Position numbers and translations under genes: made by a program
In this document: one piece after another, positions 31,957 through 45,846 of the stretch
Layout: every line of letters begins with the position of its first letter
How positions within the stretch are numbered: position 1 is the stretch's first letter
The notes under the pieces: model-generated
The model's database searches: none
Told to the model about the DNA's origin: nothing
The model's input: the letters and a program-made list of their open reading frames with translations, nothing else
Assembly: GCA_006386115.1 (NCBI GenBank)
Contig: VFIW01000030.1
Coordinates: 372,001 to 436,000 of the forward strand
Source: Globisporangium splendens
Lineage: Eukaryota > Oomycota > Peronosporomycetes > Pythiales > Pythiaceae
Direction: 5' to 3'
DNA: 64,000 nucleotides

Positions 31957-34900
31957 ATGGAGCTCGGCGGCGCGGCGTCTCGGAGCCGCACGAGCAGCAG
32001 CAGCAGCTTCACGATCGGGGGCCGCACCAGTCGGAGTGCCAGCGCCGCCGCGATCTCCGCGGCCTTCGACGACGGCGACAACGGCGACGACGACGAGTTC
32101 GGCGCGTTCGCAGCCGCCACTGCGACAACATCAGCAGCGCCGTCGATGAACAGCAGCTTCTACAACGACGTCTTCAGCTCGTCTTCGTCTTCGACATCGT
32201 CGTTCTCGGTGGCAGCACGTACGACGACAACAGCAGCAGTGTCAGCGAATGCTCGGCCGGCGTCCCACTCGTTCTCGCACTCGGGGTTCTCGGAGCTCTC
32301 GTTCGAGGACGAGTACGACAACCCGTTCGCAGACATCGTGAATGGGCCGCCGCCGTCCGCGAATGGGTCGAGAACGAACAGCTTCAGTGGCAGCGGTGTC
32401 TTTGAGTCGTCGAGAACGGACAGTTTCAGCAGTAGCAGTGTCTTTGATCCACCACAGCAGCATTCACTGCCTCCGCCCGCACGTTCCGTCGACATCGACA
32501 TTGGGTCACCATTGTTGTCGTTTTCACCCGTCGCAGCAGTGCCGCCATTGACGGTTCCCTCGACGCTGTCCATACCCGATATCTTCTCCAGCAGCAGCGC
32601 CACGAATACTGCAACTACCGACGCGTTCTCGATGAGCACCTCCAGTGCGCCGACCACGTCTGCAGAGGCAGAGTTGCTGTCGTTTTCACCATTGACGCTC
32701 TCGGCGAGCGCTCCAGTCGGTAGTGCAGCAGGTGATTCCAGTTTACCAAACGGCTTCCTGCTGGATCCACCCGCGAGTTCTCCGCCAAAGGTGCCACCGC
32801 CATTCGCGTTGCCTCCTCCACGAGCAGCTACGATGCCATCGATGGCTCCTGTCGTCTCCGGAACTTCAGTGAAATCGGCGTCGTTCTCAGGAGAAGTCTC
32901 CGTCGGCGAACTTCTGTCGTTCTCTCCGGTTGCAAGTGCTCCCGTGGCGTCGTTCTCGGACAGTTTCAGCAGCAGCAGTGCGACGGCAGCGTCGGGGTCC
33001 ATTTTTGGTGATGACGATCTCTTCAGCCTATCAACCACTGGCATGACCATAGATTTGTCGGCGGTAACTGTGGCAACTATGACAACGACAACATCCACTA
33101 CTTCACCTGCAACTCCACTTGCAGCGTCATTCTATGGATCAACAGTGGACCTGAGCACAACCGCGAGTGAAGCTTTCGGCTCGGGAGTCGAGATTGCGTT
33201 GGACGCTGAACTGGCGGACGAAAGCGTGGTGGCTGACGCTACCAGTGAGGAAGATGAGGGCGGTACCATTGTGAGCGAATCCCAAAGTGCATCTGAAGTG
33301 GAAAAGCCTCGTCAAGAGCATGACGTGTTTGCAGACGACGCTACCTACGAGGACAATTCAAGTCCAGCTAGTAATGATGCTGAGGAAGGCTTTGAGTATC
33401 ACCAAGAGCAGCCTTTAGACGAAGTCGAATTGAGTTCGACTGGTGGCGCGCATGTGGTCGTCACGGCCAGTGAGGAACTTTACCAGCGATCGTCGATGAT
33501 TGAAAGCAGCGTCAGCGCCACAGATGCCGTTGGTGTACGCGAAGAAGAAGAGGACACGACGTTACCGTCCAAGGACACAGAGCGCGTGCCTATCCCGTCG
33601 CCAGTAGGCTACTCGCAGTTTGACTTCATTACACAAGATTTCACACCGCAAGCGACTCAATCAGAAGAAAACTACGACTCGCTGCAAGCGTCCCCCGTCG
33701 ATGGATCTGAGCATCAGCGTTATAACGATGTTTCGACGCAGAACTCGCCATCCGATTACGTTCAGTATAACACGTTTTCGCAAGAATCGATAGGCAACGC
33801 GTACGCTCCGATGGGTGATTCGAGTGACGAGGACCTGGAGGGATACGCTCCGTCGATGTCACCACCAGCGCACACTCGCGGTTCGTTCAGCAAGGTGGCT
33901 GGCACGACGACAGCCTCGGAATCCGCATCGTCCACCACTGCCGATCCATGCGACGGCGAACGCGATCCATTCACGCCATCTTCACATGGTAACAGCGAGG
34001 AGTTCAGCTCTCGCACCGACAAGAACGCCTTTGGTGAATCTGGAGACTCGGCCAAGACAACTTCGTCGTTAGCTCCCGCTGACGATGATGACGAGTTTGG
34101 GGACTTTGGAACGAATGGTGATGTAGAGACCGAAACATTTAGCGGCTTTGAGAAAAGTGTGATAGTGACATCCGAGGCATTCGTCTCCAATTCCAGTGAA
34201 CTCTCAATAGAAGCACCAGCATCGAGTCTGGAGGACGATGACGAGGATTTCGGGGACTTTGGGACGGCTCCATCAAGTGCTTCACAGTCCACCTCGGTCC
34301 AGTTTTTGGCTACAGCTTTGTTCCCGGCAAATGCTAGTGGTGGTGGCGATGCAGATGCGTTTGGCGATTTTTCCCATGGTACCTTTACGAGTGAAGATGA
34401 TGACTTTGGGGACTTTGGCCAGAGCTCACACGCCATGGAGGACGATGACGATTTCGGTGACTTCGGCCAAAGTTCAAGCGCTGACGACGATTTTGGCGAT
34501 TTTGGACAAAGCTCAAGCGCTGAAAACGATTTCACCGGTTTCCAGCAATCGTCCAGCTTTGGCCAGAGCGCTGGTTTCAACACCGCAGTCTCCGATGACG
34601 ACGACTTTGGTGATTTTAGTGCACCGCAGCAATCATCGTCAGCAGCAACTTCGTTTGTATCAGTGACGATGCCACGTGCCCCATCGTCCATCTATGTACC
34701 ATCGACTTCGAAGCCCGATTTACAGAATTTTTTCAAGCAAGCGTTCCCCGCTGAAGCCAGCACATCAACTATGGATTTCTCGCTCTCCACGGCAAACTTC
34801 CACTCGCAAAAGACGAGTGAGATTTTCCAGGAGAAGGCAAGTATTTTGGTTTATGTGTCATTCATGGTTTCTCGGGTTTTCTCATGTGTCTTTTTGACTC

Positions 34901-36026
34901 CGCCATTCTACAGGGTCGATCGGATGTGCTCGTTGAGCGTATCTTCCGGGAAGCAGTGGAGACGTACTTTGCTGATGCTGCTGCGGATGCCACCGACCTC
35001 GTTCCGTCTGGAGCCGAGCATTACTTGTCGGAGCTCAAGGCGACGCGGCTGAAACATCTCAAGTACGTTCTCACGGAGAAAATCCAAGAAGCGGCACGTC
35101 ACGACGGCATCTTTCCACACGGCTCGCAGCAGCACCACGTGCTGCTCTCGCTTGTGAACTCGGACGACGAGCAAAAGATGCGTAACGCATTGACGAGCGT
35201 ACAAAACTCGCTGTTCACGAGCTCGGTCAACGATGCCATGATGCGCATGGCGAGACAAGCCGCGCTCTCTGCCAAGGCCAAGATTGCGGAACAAGCAGCG
35301 CAACAGCAAGCAAGCAGTCGAGGTTCGCTGCTCGCGACCACGCGGCAGTTACTATCCCGAACAGCAGGTACTTCTAGCAGTGCAAGTGACAGCCGTCATG
35401 CGACCGCGCCTTCTCTCTCTTTGTCGTCGTCCTCGACCCCGACGAGTGCCTCTATTCACAAAATCTCACGGTTTGCTTTCACAGGGAGTACGGACCACCA
35501 GGTCGAAAGCGCTGCCGGTGCGTCATCGTCCAGCGGGAACGGGTACAATAGCAGCAGCAGTGGAGACGAGATAAGCAATGACGGTGGCGACAGCAGCCAC
35601 CGCCACAGTAGCGGAAGCCACGATTCCGATTTCAATCCGTCATCCAGTCGAAATTCGTCGAGTGGGGGGTTGATGAAGAAGTTCCAGGACCGCTTCTCGT
35701 CGTTCTCTGCGTCGCGGAGTCGCGCGCGTACGGTGAGTCTCCGGCGCAAGGGCCAGTCGGGCGAGGACGTGCGCAAGATGGAGCTCAACATGGACTCGAT
35801 CAGCGGTGGCTTTGATGAAGTGAAATGGAAATGCGCCGTATTCCTGTACGACGTCGAAGAAGTCGCGCATGTCGCGCCGTCGCAGATCAAGATCATAGCG
35901 TACCCGAGCAAGGAAGTGCTCGCGGGCAAATCCGATCGAACAGTGCTGATGAAGTTTCTCAAGCCTGGTGCGATCTGGACGATCGACATTGGCGCCTCGA
36001 ACAACGACGTGTTGAATGAGTGGTAA
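31957..36026 (+). CDS. DFGDF-repeat protein, putative clathrin/AP-1 adaptor accessory (aftiphilin-like)
   Basis: Two exons, 31957-34836 and 34914-36026, joined across an intron with donor AAG|GCAAGT (GC type) and acceptor CTACAG, phase 0; about 1330 residues. Residues 1-650 are Ser/Thr/Pro-rich and disordered, with recurring LLSFSP motifs. At least eight acidic-aromatic motifs of the DDDFGDF/DEFGDFG type cluster at about 708-890 (34081-34620). In aftiphilin and other adaptors such motifs bind the ear domains of AP-1 gamma or GGA. The second exon starts with a helical domain (GRSDVLVERIFREAVETYF...HLKYVLTEKIQEAARHDG), a Ser-rich linker, and ends with a folded-looking block EVKWKCAVFLYDVEEVAHVA...KFLKPGAIWTIDI. 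Trafficking at the trans-Golgi is inferred from motifs only. Confidence 0.8.
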
Positions 36027-36164
36027 GAATGACAAAGAAAGAAAAAAACCAGATGAACCTACACGTTGTTTTGTGGTGATTGCGGGGCAACACGCTTTTC
36101 AGTACTGCGCCAAGGTCATGTCTACAATGAAGAAGACCTTCGTCTTTAAACATCTTTTCACGTC

Positions 36165-39100
36165 TTACGAGCCACGGGGCTGGCAGAGTCGAATGATGTC
36201 GGATGCTGTTTTCACGACCTGCTCCTGCGTATTGTTCGAAGAAGAGCCTTTCGGTGCAGCAGCGAATCCTTGTTTCTTCTCCCCTGATGCGATGCTCTTG
36301 ATTGCCTGGAAAAGCTCGGCATTTGCAACAAGCCATCGATTCACAGGGATGGCTCGACTTTGACAGCGGATGCAGTTCTTCAGCGTGAGCAAAACACGGA
36401 GCACGATGAAACTCTCGGACGAGTTCTGATCCAAGCTTGAAAGCAGTGCCCTGCAGCCGTCAACGTGTGTCGCCAAGTTAGTGTACCAGCTCCAACCAAA
36501 ATTGTGATGCATAAACACAATCCAAAGAAGGCTTTCATCTCACCTCGCCATTGAATCTTCCCCTTTCTGCTTCGATTTCGCAAAGACGACATCGTTCAGT
36601 TTGTCGCCAAATATCTGCCACACAATGCAACAGATCCACAATGTTAAAATTCTGTTGGGCGAGATGAAGCAAATCTCGTGGGTCTTGCCTGAGACAAGAA
36701 AACCAGACAGCGCGATGCCAAGTCCGCTGCATTGTCGCCTGCATGCTCCTCATTCTCGGAGTTGATGGCATCGATGCCCAATGCAGGAAATGGTCTGGTT
36801 GGAGATTCTTGTGGTTGTGGCGACTTCATGGCGCGGTGGTGTGCTTGCCCTGGACGAAGCGCACACAAGCTGACGATGAGCGAGCCGCAGTTTACCAACT
36901 TGTTGAATTGCTGTGGAGCAACAGGTGATTGCGCACCAGTACTGCGCAGTTTCTCGTACCGGAAAGACAACAGCTCGTACAAGACCTCAAGTAAATCGCC
37001 CAGACTTGCTGGGAGCACCTCGGCAGCCATTACAAAGTCCAAGCCAGCGAGCAGACTCTCGACAATGCCTTTCGAGTACAGCTCTTCGAGATCGCCTTTT
37101 CTCGAGTCAACCAGCAACTTGACCAGCTTTGTCGCACTCACTGGAAGAGCGTGGAATTCCAATTGCCTTGGTGCGCGCAACATCGACAGGATGGTCTCTG
37201 CCAAGTCGACTGTCTCGCGTTCTGTGATGATGCCAGGTTCACGACTCACCAGCGCATACAGGAGCTCGATACCGAAATGCCAGACGTTTTCGTTCAAGCT
37301 GGAATTGGCAAACAGAGTGCCGAGAGAGGGGATCAACTGGTGCTTGATGAAGCGATCGCGATGATCGTGACAGTCTTCGTCTGCTGCGTCGTATTGAAAA
37401 TGCAAAAGCGTTAGATACAGGATTCGGATACAATTCGCGACCAGCTCTTCTGCGCAATCTTCATCATCCACACTTGGCCGCTCGAGGTGCAGCGCGATCG
37501 CGGGTAGTAAATGCGTGAATAGCGTTTCAGTTTCCACAGACAGCAGTAAATTTGTGTCGCTGCCGATACCTTGAAACAAACGCAATAGTAGCTCGGACAC
37601 GAACACAGACACCTTGACGTCTTCGGTACCACTCAGCGTCTCGTTCGGGAACACCACGAGAAGCTTTGCCATCAAGCGCAGGAAAAACGTGTACTCTTTG
37701 CCTTCGTTTGCAACAAAATAACTCACGAGCTGCCCTTTGCACATGGGGTTCCGCAGCAAATGGCCAAAGATATCGAAAGGCGTCGAAGCGATTGTGTGGC
37801 GACTGTGTAGCCGATCTTCGATCGTGTCGCCGCTTTCGTAGGACGAAATGCAGTCGACACTGAGCTTCAACGCAGTTCGGATCGACAACTTGATCAGATT
37901 CAGCGCGCACTGCAGCATGTAGACATCGATGGCAGACAAACGAGCATTGCGCTGCTGTTGTGAGGCTACCGACGAAGGAGACGAGACGTCGGTGTGACTT
38001 GTACTTGCGCTGCTGCTTGCCAACGATTTATCGTCGACCATGCCATGCTGCGAGCGAATATGCGATGTGAATGGCATCAAAATCCGGTCGACCAGTTCTA
38101 GATACCGCAGCTGACTGCACACGGAGGTAAACGATCTGCTTGCCTGCATGCCGAGATGGATAAACAAAATGGCTTTTGCGCGCAGCAAATTTGGAACCCC
38201 ACTCTCTTCCTCCGCGTATCGCTTCTGATGCCCCAACGCGGCGGGTAAATCGTTATTTCCTAGGTCGTCTCGCAAATTTCCTTGTCGATTGGCATCTTCA
38301 TAGAGCGACTTTCTCTCTAAGATTTTCGCAATCACTGAAAACGACGCAATCTTTTCCAACAAGACGGTTTTGCCTGCTTCCACTCCTGCCAGCTCTGTAT
38401 TGTCTTGAATCTCACGCTCGACTTGCATGTACAAAAACGAGTTTAGCACGTTCAAGGACGCAACTGCCAGCTCACACGAAGCTCCTTCCATTGCCACGCC
38501 ATCCCACAGCACCTTGAGAACGTTTTGTCTGGAAATCAGCAGCAATATCCCAACTTTGGTGCGAGTGCCTACAAATGGTAAAGACGATGGCGTTCGCAAA
38601 TGCCGGAGTAGATGTGCAATCGCTTGAGTACAAGTAGTTCGCAGCAGTGTCCGTGGCTTGCCGCTCGCTTTGACTGGCAATTGCAGCAAGCCTCGCACGA
38701 GAGCGGCTGCTATTTGCTCATTCACCAAGGCGCCAAGCAAGCTGCCTGTGCAGTGGATCAGCATGTTGCACACCGTGCGTAATGCATAATGCCGCAATAT
38801 CAGGTCGTGGTCTTCGAGGAATGCAACGACACATGCCATCCCCGACACAGGGAAATGCCAGTCCTTTTGCGTAGAGATATAGAAAAGCAGTTCTCCCAGG
38901 CATGCGAGGGATTGATGTCTGACCGACTGCAACGGTTTCCGATCGCTCTCAGTATTCAGCAAGGCGCCATTTTCAGATTCTCGAGTGACTTGGCAGAGTG
39001 TATCCACCAAGCTTTGCAATTGCTCTGGCGATGATGGCGCGATGAACGTGGCAAATCGGAACAAGACGCCAAGAACCAAACACACCATTGAGAGCAAGGT

Positions 39101-41560
39101 GCTAGCGTCAGCAGTAGATTGCCCAGCAGATGTTGATCTCGACAGACTTGCTACCATTTTCGCAAGCAGTATCAACAAGGAGCTGTTCACGATCACATTT
39201 GCCAACTTGGAGTGTAGGCACAACGTAAACAGGTACTCGAGAACGCTGCATTTCTCCGCCGCACTCGCTTGCGAGGATTTCAGACTCACGTAGATTTCTT
39301 TCAGGTGATTTTCCAACAATTCGGTCTTGCAGGAAAGCAAATCTTCAGCCACCACGGGGTGGAAACTGAGCCTTTCGCGTTGGACTTGCGGAATAAGCAG
39401 TTTTTCGATGTCGTCGCTGTGCACAATTGGCTTCACGGTACCATCGGCAGCAGTAAAGATGAGCTTTGACACCTTCTTGAGCGCACCTCCTGGTTTCCCA
39501 TCTCGATCAAAAAGTCCATCAAATCGAATCTTTCTCTGCACTGCGGGTTGGCGGAGCGGCGCAGCAGGTGCTGTGCGCGGTACTTTGGAAGGTGACGCTC
39601 GGCGTCCTTTTAGGGTATCACGGCCACTGCTTGGCGGATTGTTGCTGCGATGGCGTTGCGACTGAGGCTTTGCGGCTAACCGCTCGTTGTCGACCAGGCT
39701 CCCATGTTTATTGGCGCCGTCATGTGCTGAAGAGGTGCGCGATGGTGACTGTACACTTGCTTTCACAGGCGCTGATACTGGTCTGACGGCACGTTTCTTC
39801 TGTTCATACAAGTTCAGCTCTTCTAGTTGGCCCTCCTCATCGTCGTCATCATCGTCGCTGTCGTCTTCATGCTCTATGCGAACTTCGCGGTCGGACGACG
39901 GCGCAGAATCGTTGTCATCATCCTCGGCTGCTTCGGTCGTGCTACTGCTTTGGCTGGTACTCTCCGTCGAGTTTTTCCTCTCTGTAGACGAGTGCGTGTC
40001 GGCAGTAGCATCAGAAAGAGTGCTGTCAGCTTGACTCGGCATCGTGCCGAGGCTAGTAGGTGGCATCGCTTCTGAGATTCGTCGATTGGCTCTGCGCATA
40101 TGGCCAGAAAAGGCTCATCAGGTGTTAGTGAGCGACCGAATCCTCGTTTCCAATACCGCTCAGCGCACCTATTAGAGGCGTCGAACAAGTCCTGACGCGG
40201 CATGGGGAGTTTTGACAGCTGAGGCAGTCCCGTCCAGAATGGATGATCAACCAATGCGTCCCTACCATGAAAATATAAGCAACAGCAAATTCAGTTGCCA
40301 TGACAATACAGAGATATCGGGGAAAGACGAGCTTCCGTACCACGTGATTCGTTTGTAAGGATCTTTTTCCAGCAAACACTCAAGGAGCTGCCAAAATGAG
40401 GGCGGCATCTCGCATCCAGCGACTGGAAACTCCAACAGCTCCGTTTGAATCTTGCAAGAAAGAAACAACGACGACATTTAAAGAGTTCGATCGATAGCGA
40501 GTAGGACCAATACTTTGCACGCACCATACGAGCAAGCTCCGAAAAGTTTGTATGCGTAAATGGCTGCCGTCCGACACAGAGCTCGTACAACACGCAGCCC
40601 TGTACATACACACAGTAAGCAACGCCACGCCGTGACAAAAGTGTCATGCAGAAATCGACGAGTCCACCGAGTACAACAGCATACCAGTGCCCAAAAATCC
40701 GAGGCAAAGCTGTGAATCGCAGGTTGATGGAACAGTTCCGGCGCCATGTAGTTGGGCGACCCCGGTGCGAGCTGCAGAAGCGTGATCCAATAGCCACACA
40801 AGTGCGATGTGTTTGCGTCAATCAAGCGCATCAGATAATATCCAAAATCGAGCTTCACTGATGAAATACTGACCGGTGCGCTGCAGTTGGAGTCTTTCGT
40901 GGGGATCCGCCGTGCGAGTCCAAAGTCTGCGAGCTGCTTGACGCATTAGTCGCGTCACACATGGGATTAATACAATAGAGTCTTGCGGATAGCGTACCTT
41001 GAGGGATCCGAATTCGTCAATCAGGATGTTGGCAGGCTTGAGGTCGCAGAAGAGGATGCCATTCGAGTGCAGATACTGAAGTCCAGCCACCAATTCGCTG
41101 CCAAAGAGCTAAGCGTATCGCAAGCAAGAAGGAAGTCAGCTGCTACGTGCACCCAACAACGAAGCACGCCTCAATATGCAGAGCTTACTTTGACGGCTGG
41201 TTCCGGCAGCCGCTTGTCCTGGGTGATGAGGTTGAGCAGGTCGCCGCCGATGCAGTACTCGAAGATGAGCCAGATGTGGTTCTGCGACTCATACCAGTTG
41301 TAGAACTTGAGCACGTAGCGACTGTCGAGCTTATGCAGCAGCTGCACCTCGTTCAGGATCTACACACACACGCACATCAGCGCCGCGTTCATCGCCTTTC
41401 GCTTCCGTACAGGAAGAGAGAGATGCTCATTCACCTTGTCCATGCGGCACTTGGTCGTGGACTTGACGGCGACGTACTCGATGCTGCGCTTGCGCCGCGC
41501 CTTGTACACGAAGGAGTGCGTCCCGCGTCCGATCTCGTCGTAGATGCTGTAGTTCTCCAT
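36165..41560 (-). CDS. ULK4: ULK4-type protein kinase with HEAT-repeat tail
   Basis: Eleven exons: 41435-41560, 41189-41359, 40998-41108, 40874-40933, 40685-40771, 40525-40599, 40341-40450, 40169-40261, 36689-40091, 36544-36614, 36165-36450; all phases agree, about 1530 residues. ULK4/RUNKEL proteins act in ciliogenesis in animals and cytokinesis in plants. The kinase (about 1-260) opens MENYSIYDEIGRGTHSFVYK and has VAVKSTTKC (Lys), NGILFCDLKPANILI (catalytic Asp), LADFGLARR (DFG), GSPNYMAPE and DFWALGCVLYELCVGRQPF. A disordered acidic linker follows, then roughly 900 residues of HEAT/ARM helices (HYALRTVCNMLIHC; NVWHFGIELLYALVSREPGI). The intron before exon 10 has a GC donor (CAG|GCAAGA). 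Unlike human ULK4, DFG is intact. Divergent from Rab2. Confidence 0.92.
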
Positions 41561-42304
41561 GCGGATACGCCACTCGTTACGCAGAGCCGCCGCCGCTGTC
41601 GTCGTCGTCGTGCACACGCTTGCTGAATGATGCTTCGCACCGGTTGGGACAGATGTGTTTCTGCAGAAGATAGTGGCGATTTGAGCGCAAAATAGTGTGG
41701 TGCATACCATTTTGGTCCTCCCTCCAAAATCGGATGTTGAAGTGATCTCCGGATATAAGAGCATACTTCGCACGGGTTTTGAAAGCATCAACGGGTTCTT
41801 TAGCGGGTTGCAACCCAAAAAACCCACTTTGCCGACATGGGTTAATTTACCGAAATTGTCATTTACGCGAAGACTTGCTGGTGTAAAAAACCGGCGATTC
41901 GTTTCTTTTCTTTTCTTGCTCTGATTTATTTCCAACCGCAAAAAGCAGCGCTCGAGAAAGAACAGAACGCACACACACACACGAGAAGAAGACGCTCAAG
42001 AGAGAAAGCGTTTCTCCCGCGCGCCTTATAGTCGCACTCGCTGTTACCACACACAGGTCACCACACTCAAGAAGAACGTAAGGTGCGTGCGTGCGTGCGC
42101 CTGTTGCAAGTGTGCATGCTAGCGCATAGTGTCTTGCAAGAAAAGGGGGAGTCGTCGGCAGCTGCTCAGTGCGATCCGTCGGTTGCGAAGAGCTACGCCA
42201 GAATGGAAACTGCAGTTTCTGTAGAAAGCTTTGCGATTTTAGTGTTGCGGCTAACGCGTTTTGTGTGTGTGTTATTCACTTGCAGAATCTACAAAGCAGC
42301 TATC
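41561..42304. other. Divergent ULK4/Rab2 promoter region with a Rab2 5'UTR intron
   Basis: 744 bases between the start codons. It holds GGGTT/AACCC-rich inverted pieces (GCGGGTTGCAACCC at about 41802), an AC dinucleotide run (about 41970-41985) and a GTGC tetranucleotide run (about 42083-42098). A GTAAGG donor at about 42078 and CACTTGCAG acceptor at about 42285 define a likely 5'UTR intron of Rab2; the remaining leader before ATG 42305 is 19 bases. Confidence 0.45.
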
Positions 42305-43183
<879 letters not shown>

Positions 43184-43637
43184 GAGAGGCGCTTGGGACG
43201 TTTAAGACACTGAAGAAGAGAAGGAAGAGAGAGAAAGAAGGTTGCTAGATCCCCTACGAACGACTGCAGAGACTCGTCATCTCGTCCCGCCGCGTGGCGT
43301 CCTCCTCGTGCTGCTTCTTTTTATTTTGTGGCGAAGCGAACACGAGGGAAGCCATGCGTTTGTATTTTGTTTTTTCCTTTTCCCCCTTTTTTTTTTTATA
43401 TATTGCAAGTGCCATTTGTCCTTTGGAGCTGCTCGCTGTCCGTCATGTTGCACTTTTCCAAACTGCAGCAAGCATCGCCGTACCAAAAGTAGGTGAAATG
43501 TTCATATCACTCTCTACAAGATGTCGCAAGTCGATTCCATTTAAGCTACAGGCTGCCCTTCGTCTCACCGTGTTTTGCAATTTGCAACAAAGAATCAGAT
43601 GCAGTAGGACAAGTCCCACCGCAACATTCCACAGACC
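43184..43637. other. Rab2 3' flank and F-box/kelch gene leader
   Basis: Contains purine-rich AGAGAAGGAAG-type sequence just after the Rab2 stop and a T-rich run (43368-43399). No further gene is seen. Confidence 0.4.
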
Positions 43638-45638
43638 ATGGCGATCACGCAGCGACATGCGAGCTTCGGCGAGGTCTCCGCGGAAGTGCTGGGCGCGATC
43701 ACGGAGCTGCTGTCCGTGGACGCGCTGCTGCGTCTGGAGCAGACGTCCCGCCATGTGCGCGAGCTGCTGCGCGAGACTGTGGCGCAGCGCTGCAAGCGCG
43801 AGTGCTTCACGACGTACCTCTACCCGACGATCGCGACCTACCGGATGCTCGCGCCAGTGCCAGAGGTATCTTGTGTTTTGTGTGTGCATATGCGGCTCTG
43901 AATGTGAGCAGATACGTGATGCGGTGTGTATTATGCGCAGACGTGGAAGCAGTTGTACCTTTCGTTCAGCAAACTGGGCGGCATGCGATGGTCCGTGTGC
44001 CAGAAAGAAGGCACGTCGTCGTCCTTGCGGTCGCTCAAGTCGGACAACCAGGAGTACGAAGTGGACGGCGGCGCGCGCTTTCTGCTTCGGTTCGTATCTT
44101 GGTCTTTATTGCGATATTGGAGACTACGCCAACTGGGCTCACTATTGTATGTGGTGCAGGAGTGGAGGCCATTACTGGTTCAGCGTGTGGCAGACCCGAG
44201 TCCATGACGCCTCGCTCACGACGAGTTCTGATGCTGTGGTCGAAGGTGAAGGTGCCACTACGAATACTAGTAGTAGCAGTGATGCCGTGCCTCTGGCGTT
44301 CCTGCGCTCTTCACGCACCATTTCGATGGACAAATGGGAGAAGATCCGAGCTGCCGGCCAAGGTCCGTGCCCAAGGCGGCACCACTCGATGACGTGTCTG
44401 CCGGATACAAACTGCCCTGCCAGTGTGCTCTCAAGTAGTGATGACGAAGATAGCGAAGTCGCAATCCGCCGAGTCGTTTTCTTTGGTGGACAGTCCGAAG
44501 GCATCCCGTTTGACGCGTTCAACGATCTCTATTTATTGGGTGTGAAGTTGGAGAAAGATGCTGCAAAAAGGTACGCATATTGCCTTGTTTTGTCATATTT
44601 GTGTCGTTGCTGAAACAAAGCTCACTTTTCACTTTCTGCTTGCAGCTCGGGTACCACTCAAGCTCGATGGATCCCTACGATTGCGACGGGGACACCTCCG
44701 TCTCGTCGATCTGGTCATATCACGACGCTGTTGTCACCAACGACGCTGTTGATCTCGGGCGGCAGTGACGGCACGACGCCGATCAAGAACCTAGAGGTGT
44801 ATCTGCTGCACGTTGAAGGATATGCCGGTACGTTCACTGCATGCCTTTTAACCAGCACACACGCCAAACAGGTGGCAAAGCACAATTTGATTCACTGATC
44901 ATCTATGTTCATGCTCATATTTGTGATCTGTGTGCACCAGCCTTTCGCTGGGAGACTCCACGTTGTTCCAATCCCCCATCGGGACGAGCTCTCCACGAAG
45001 TGTACAGGTAGGAGTGATACGAAGGCCAAAGCACGCAAACGTTTGGATAATTTTGAATGGCGCTTTCCCGTTTGTGTGTTTGCTTTGTGGCGATAGAGTT
45101 GCCAGCGACGAAGTGATCATCTTTGGCGGTCGACAGGTGCCTTTTGAACCCACCGCTACACGTCATATCTGTCGGGCACTTACTCCCTTATATGCCGTAT
45201 GCGTCCTCATAGATCCGCCATTCCAACGGTCTTCTCAGTCTCCACCGTCTGCGCATTTCCACCAAGGAGGATGCCGCCAATGAAGCCAATTCTTGCGAAG
45301 CGCACTGGTCGGTCCCAGAAACCGCGGGGGACTCCCCGCACCCGCGACGCGGCCACTCTACGAACGTGCTGGGGGACAATCTGCTGCTGTTTGGCGGGCA
45401 GGACATGGTCACGAGCCAACTGGAGAACGACGTGCGCGTGCTGCACGTGCCGAGTCTCCGCTGGCGGCGCCTGGAGCTCCCGGGGGACGCGCCGTGTCCG
45501 CGCCGCGGGTTCAAGAACCAGTTTTTCGGCACGTCGCTCGTCATCTCGAGCGGCTTCGTGGCGTCACCAGCGACGGGTAAAATGGACCAGCAGCTGCCGG
45601 ACTCCGACGTCCACGTGCTCACGATCACGATCACATGA
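43638..45638 (+). CDS. F-box-like/kelch-repeat protein, seven exons
   Basis: Exons 43638-43865, 43941-44089, 44160-44570, 44646-44827, 44941-45007, 45097-45136 and 45213-45638 join with consistent phases into 500 residues. The N-terminus (EVLGAITELLSVDALLRLEQ...RHVRELLRETVAQRCKRE) has the pattern of an F-box, the Skp1-binding element of SCF ubiquitin ligases. The rest carries kelch blades: RRVVFFGGQ, PPSRRSGHITTLL/LLISGGSDG, SGRALHEVYRVASDEVIIFG, PHPRRGHSTNVLGDNLLLFG and CPRRGFKNQFFGTSLVIS, each with the GG and R-x-x-H signs of the repeat. It likely recruits substrates to a ubiquitin ligase; this is inferred from domain order. The F-box call is by pattern only. Confidence 0.8.
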
Positions 45639-45846
45639 GCGCTTTCTTTGGGCATGATGCCGATCACTTTTTTTGAATATTTACTGTGTCTTGGTTGGCT
45701 AAAATGATTAAATACTAAGTCTGTGATTGGTTTCAAATAGTTGTTTTTGGACGAGACACGCTGCTATTGGTCGAAACATTGATGTCTGGAGGTCATTTTG
45801 CTTGTCGAGTTCGTTTTTCTTTTTCGGCACACGCAATGCGAGACTG

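Noticed and set aside
36535..36771. Apparent frameshift near the ULK4 3' end (frame QDPRDLLHLAQQNF)
   Set aside because: A 74-nt GC-AG intron (CAG|GCAAGA ... GGCAG) restores the frame and matches the phases of the last two exons, so no lesion is needed.
41775..41840. GGGTT/AACCC-rich block as interstitial telomere repeat, with a similar block at about 62950-63030
   Set aside because: Units do not follow the TTTAGGG pattern and are irregular; at most scraps of a shared repeat family.
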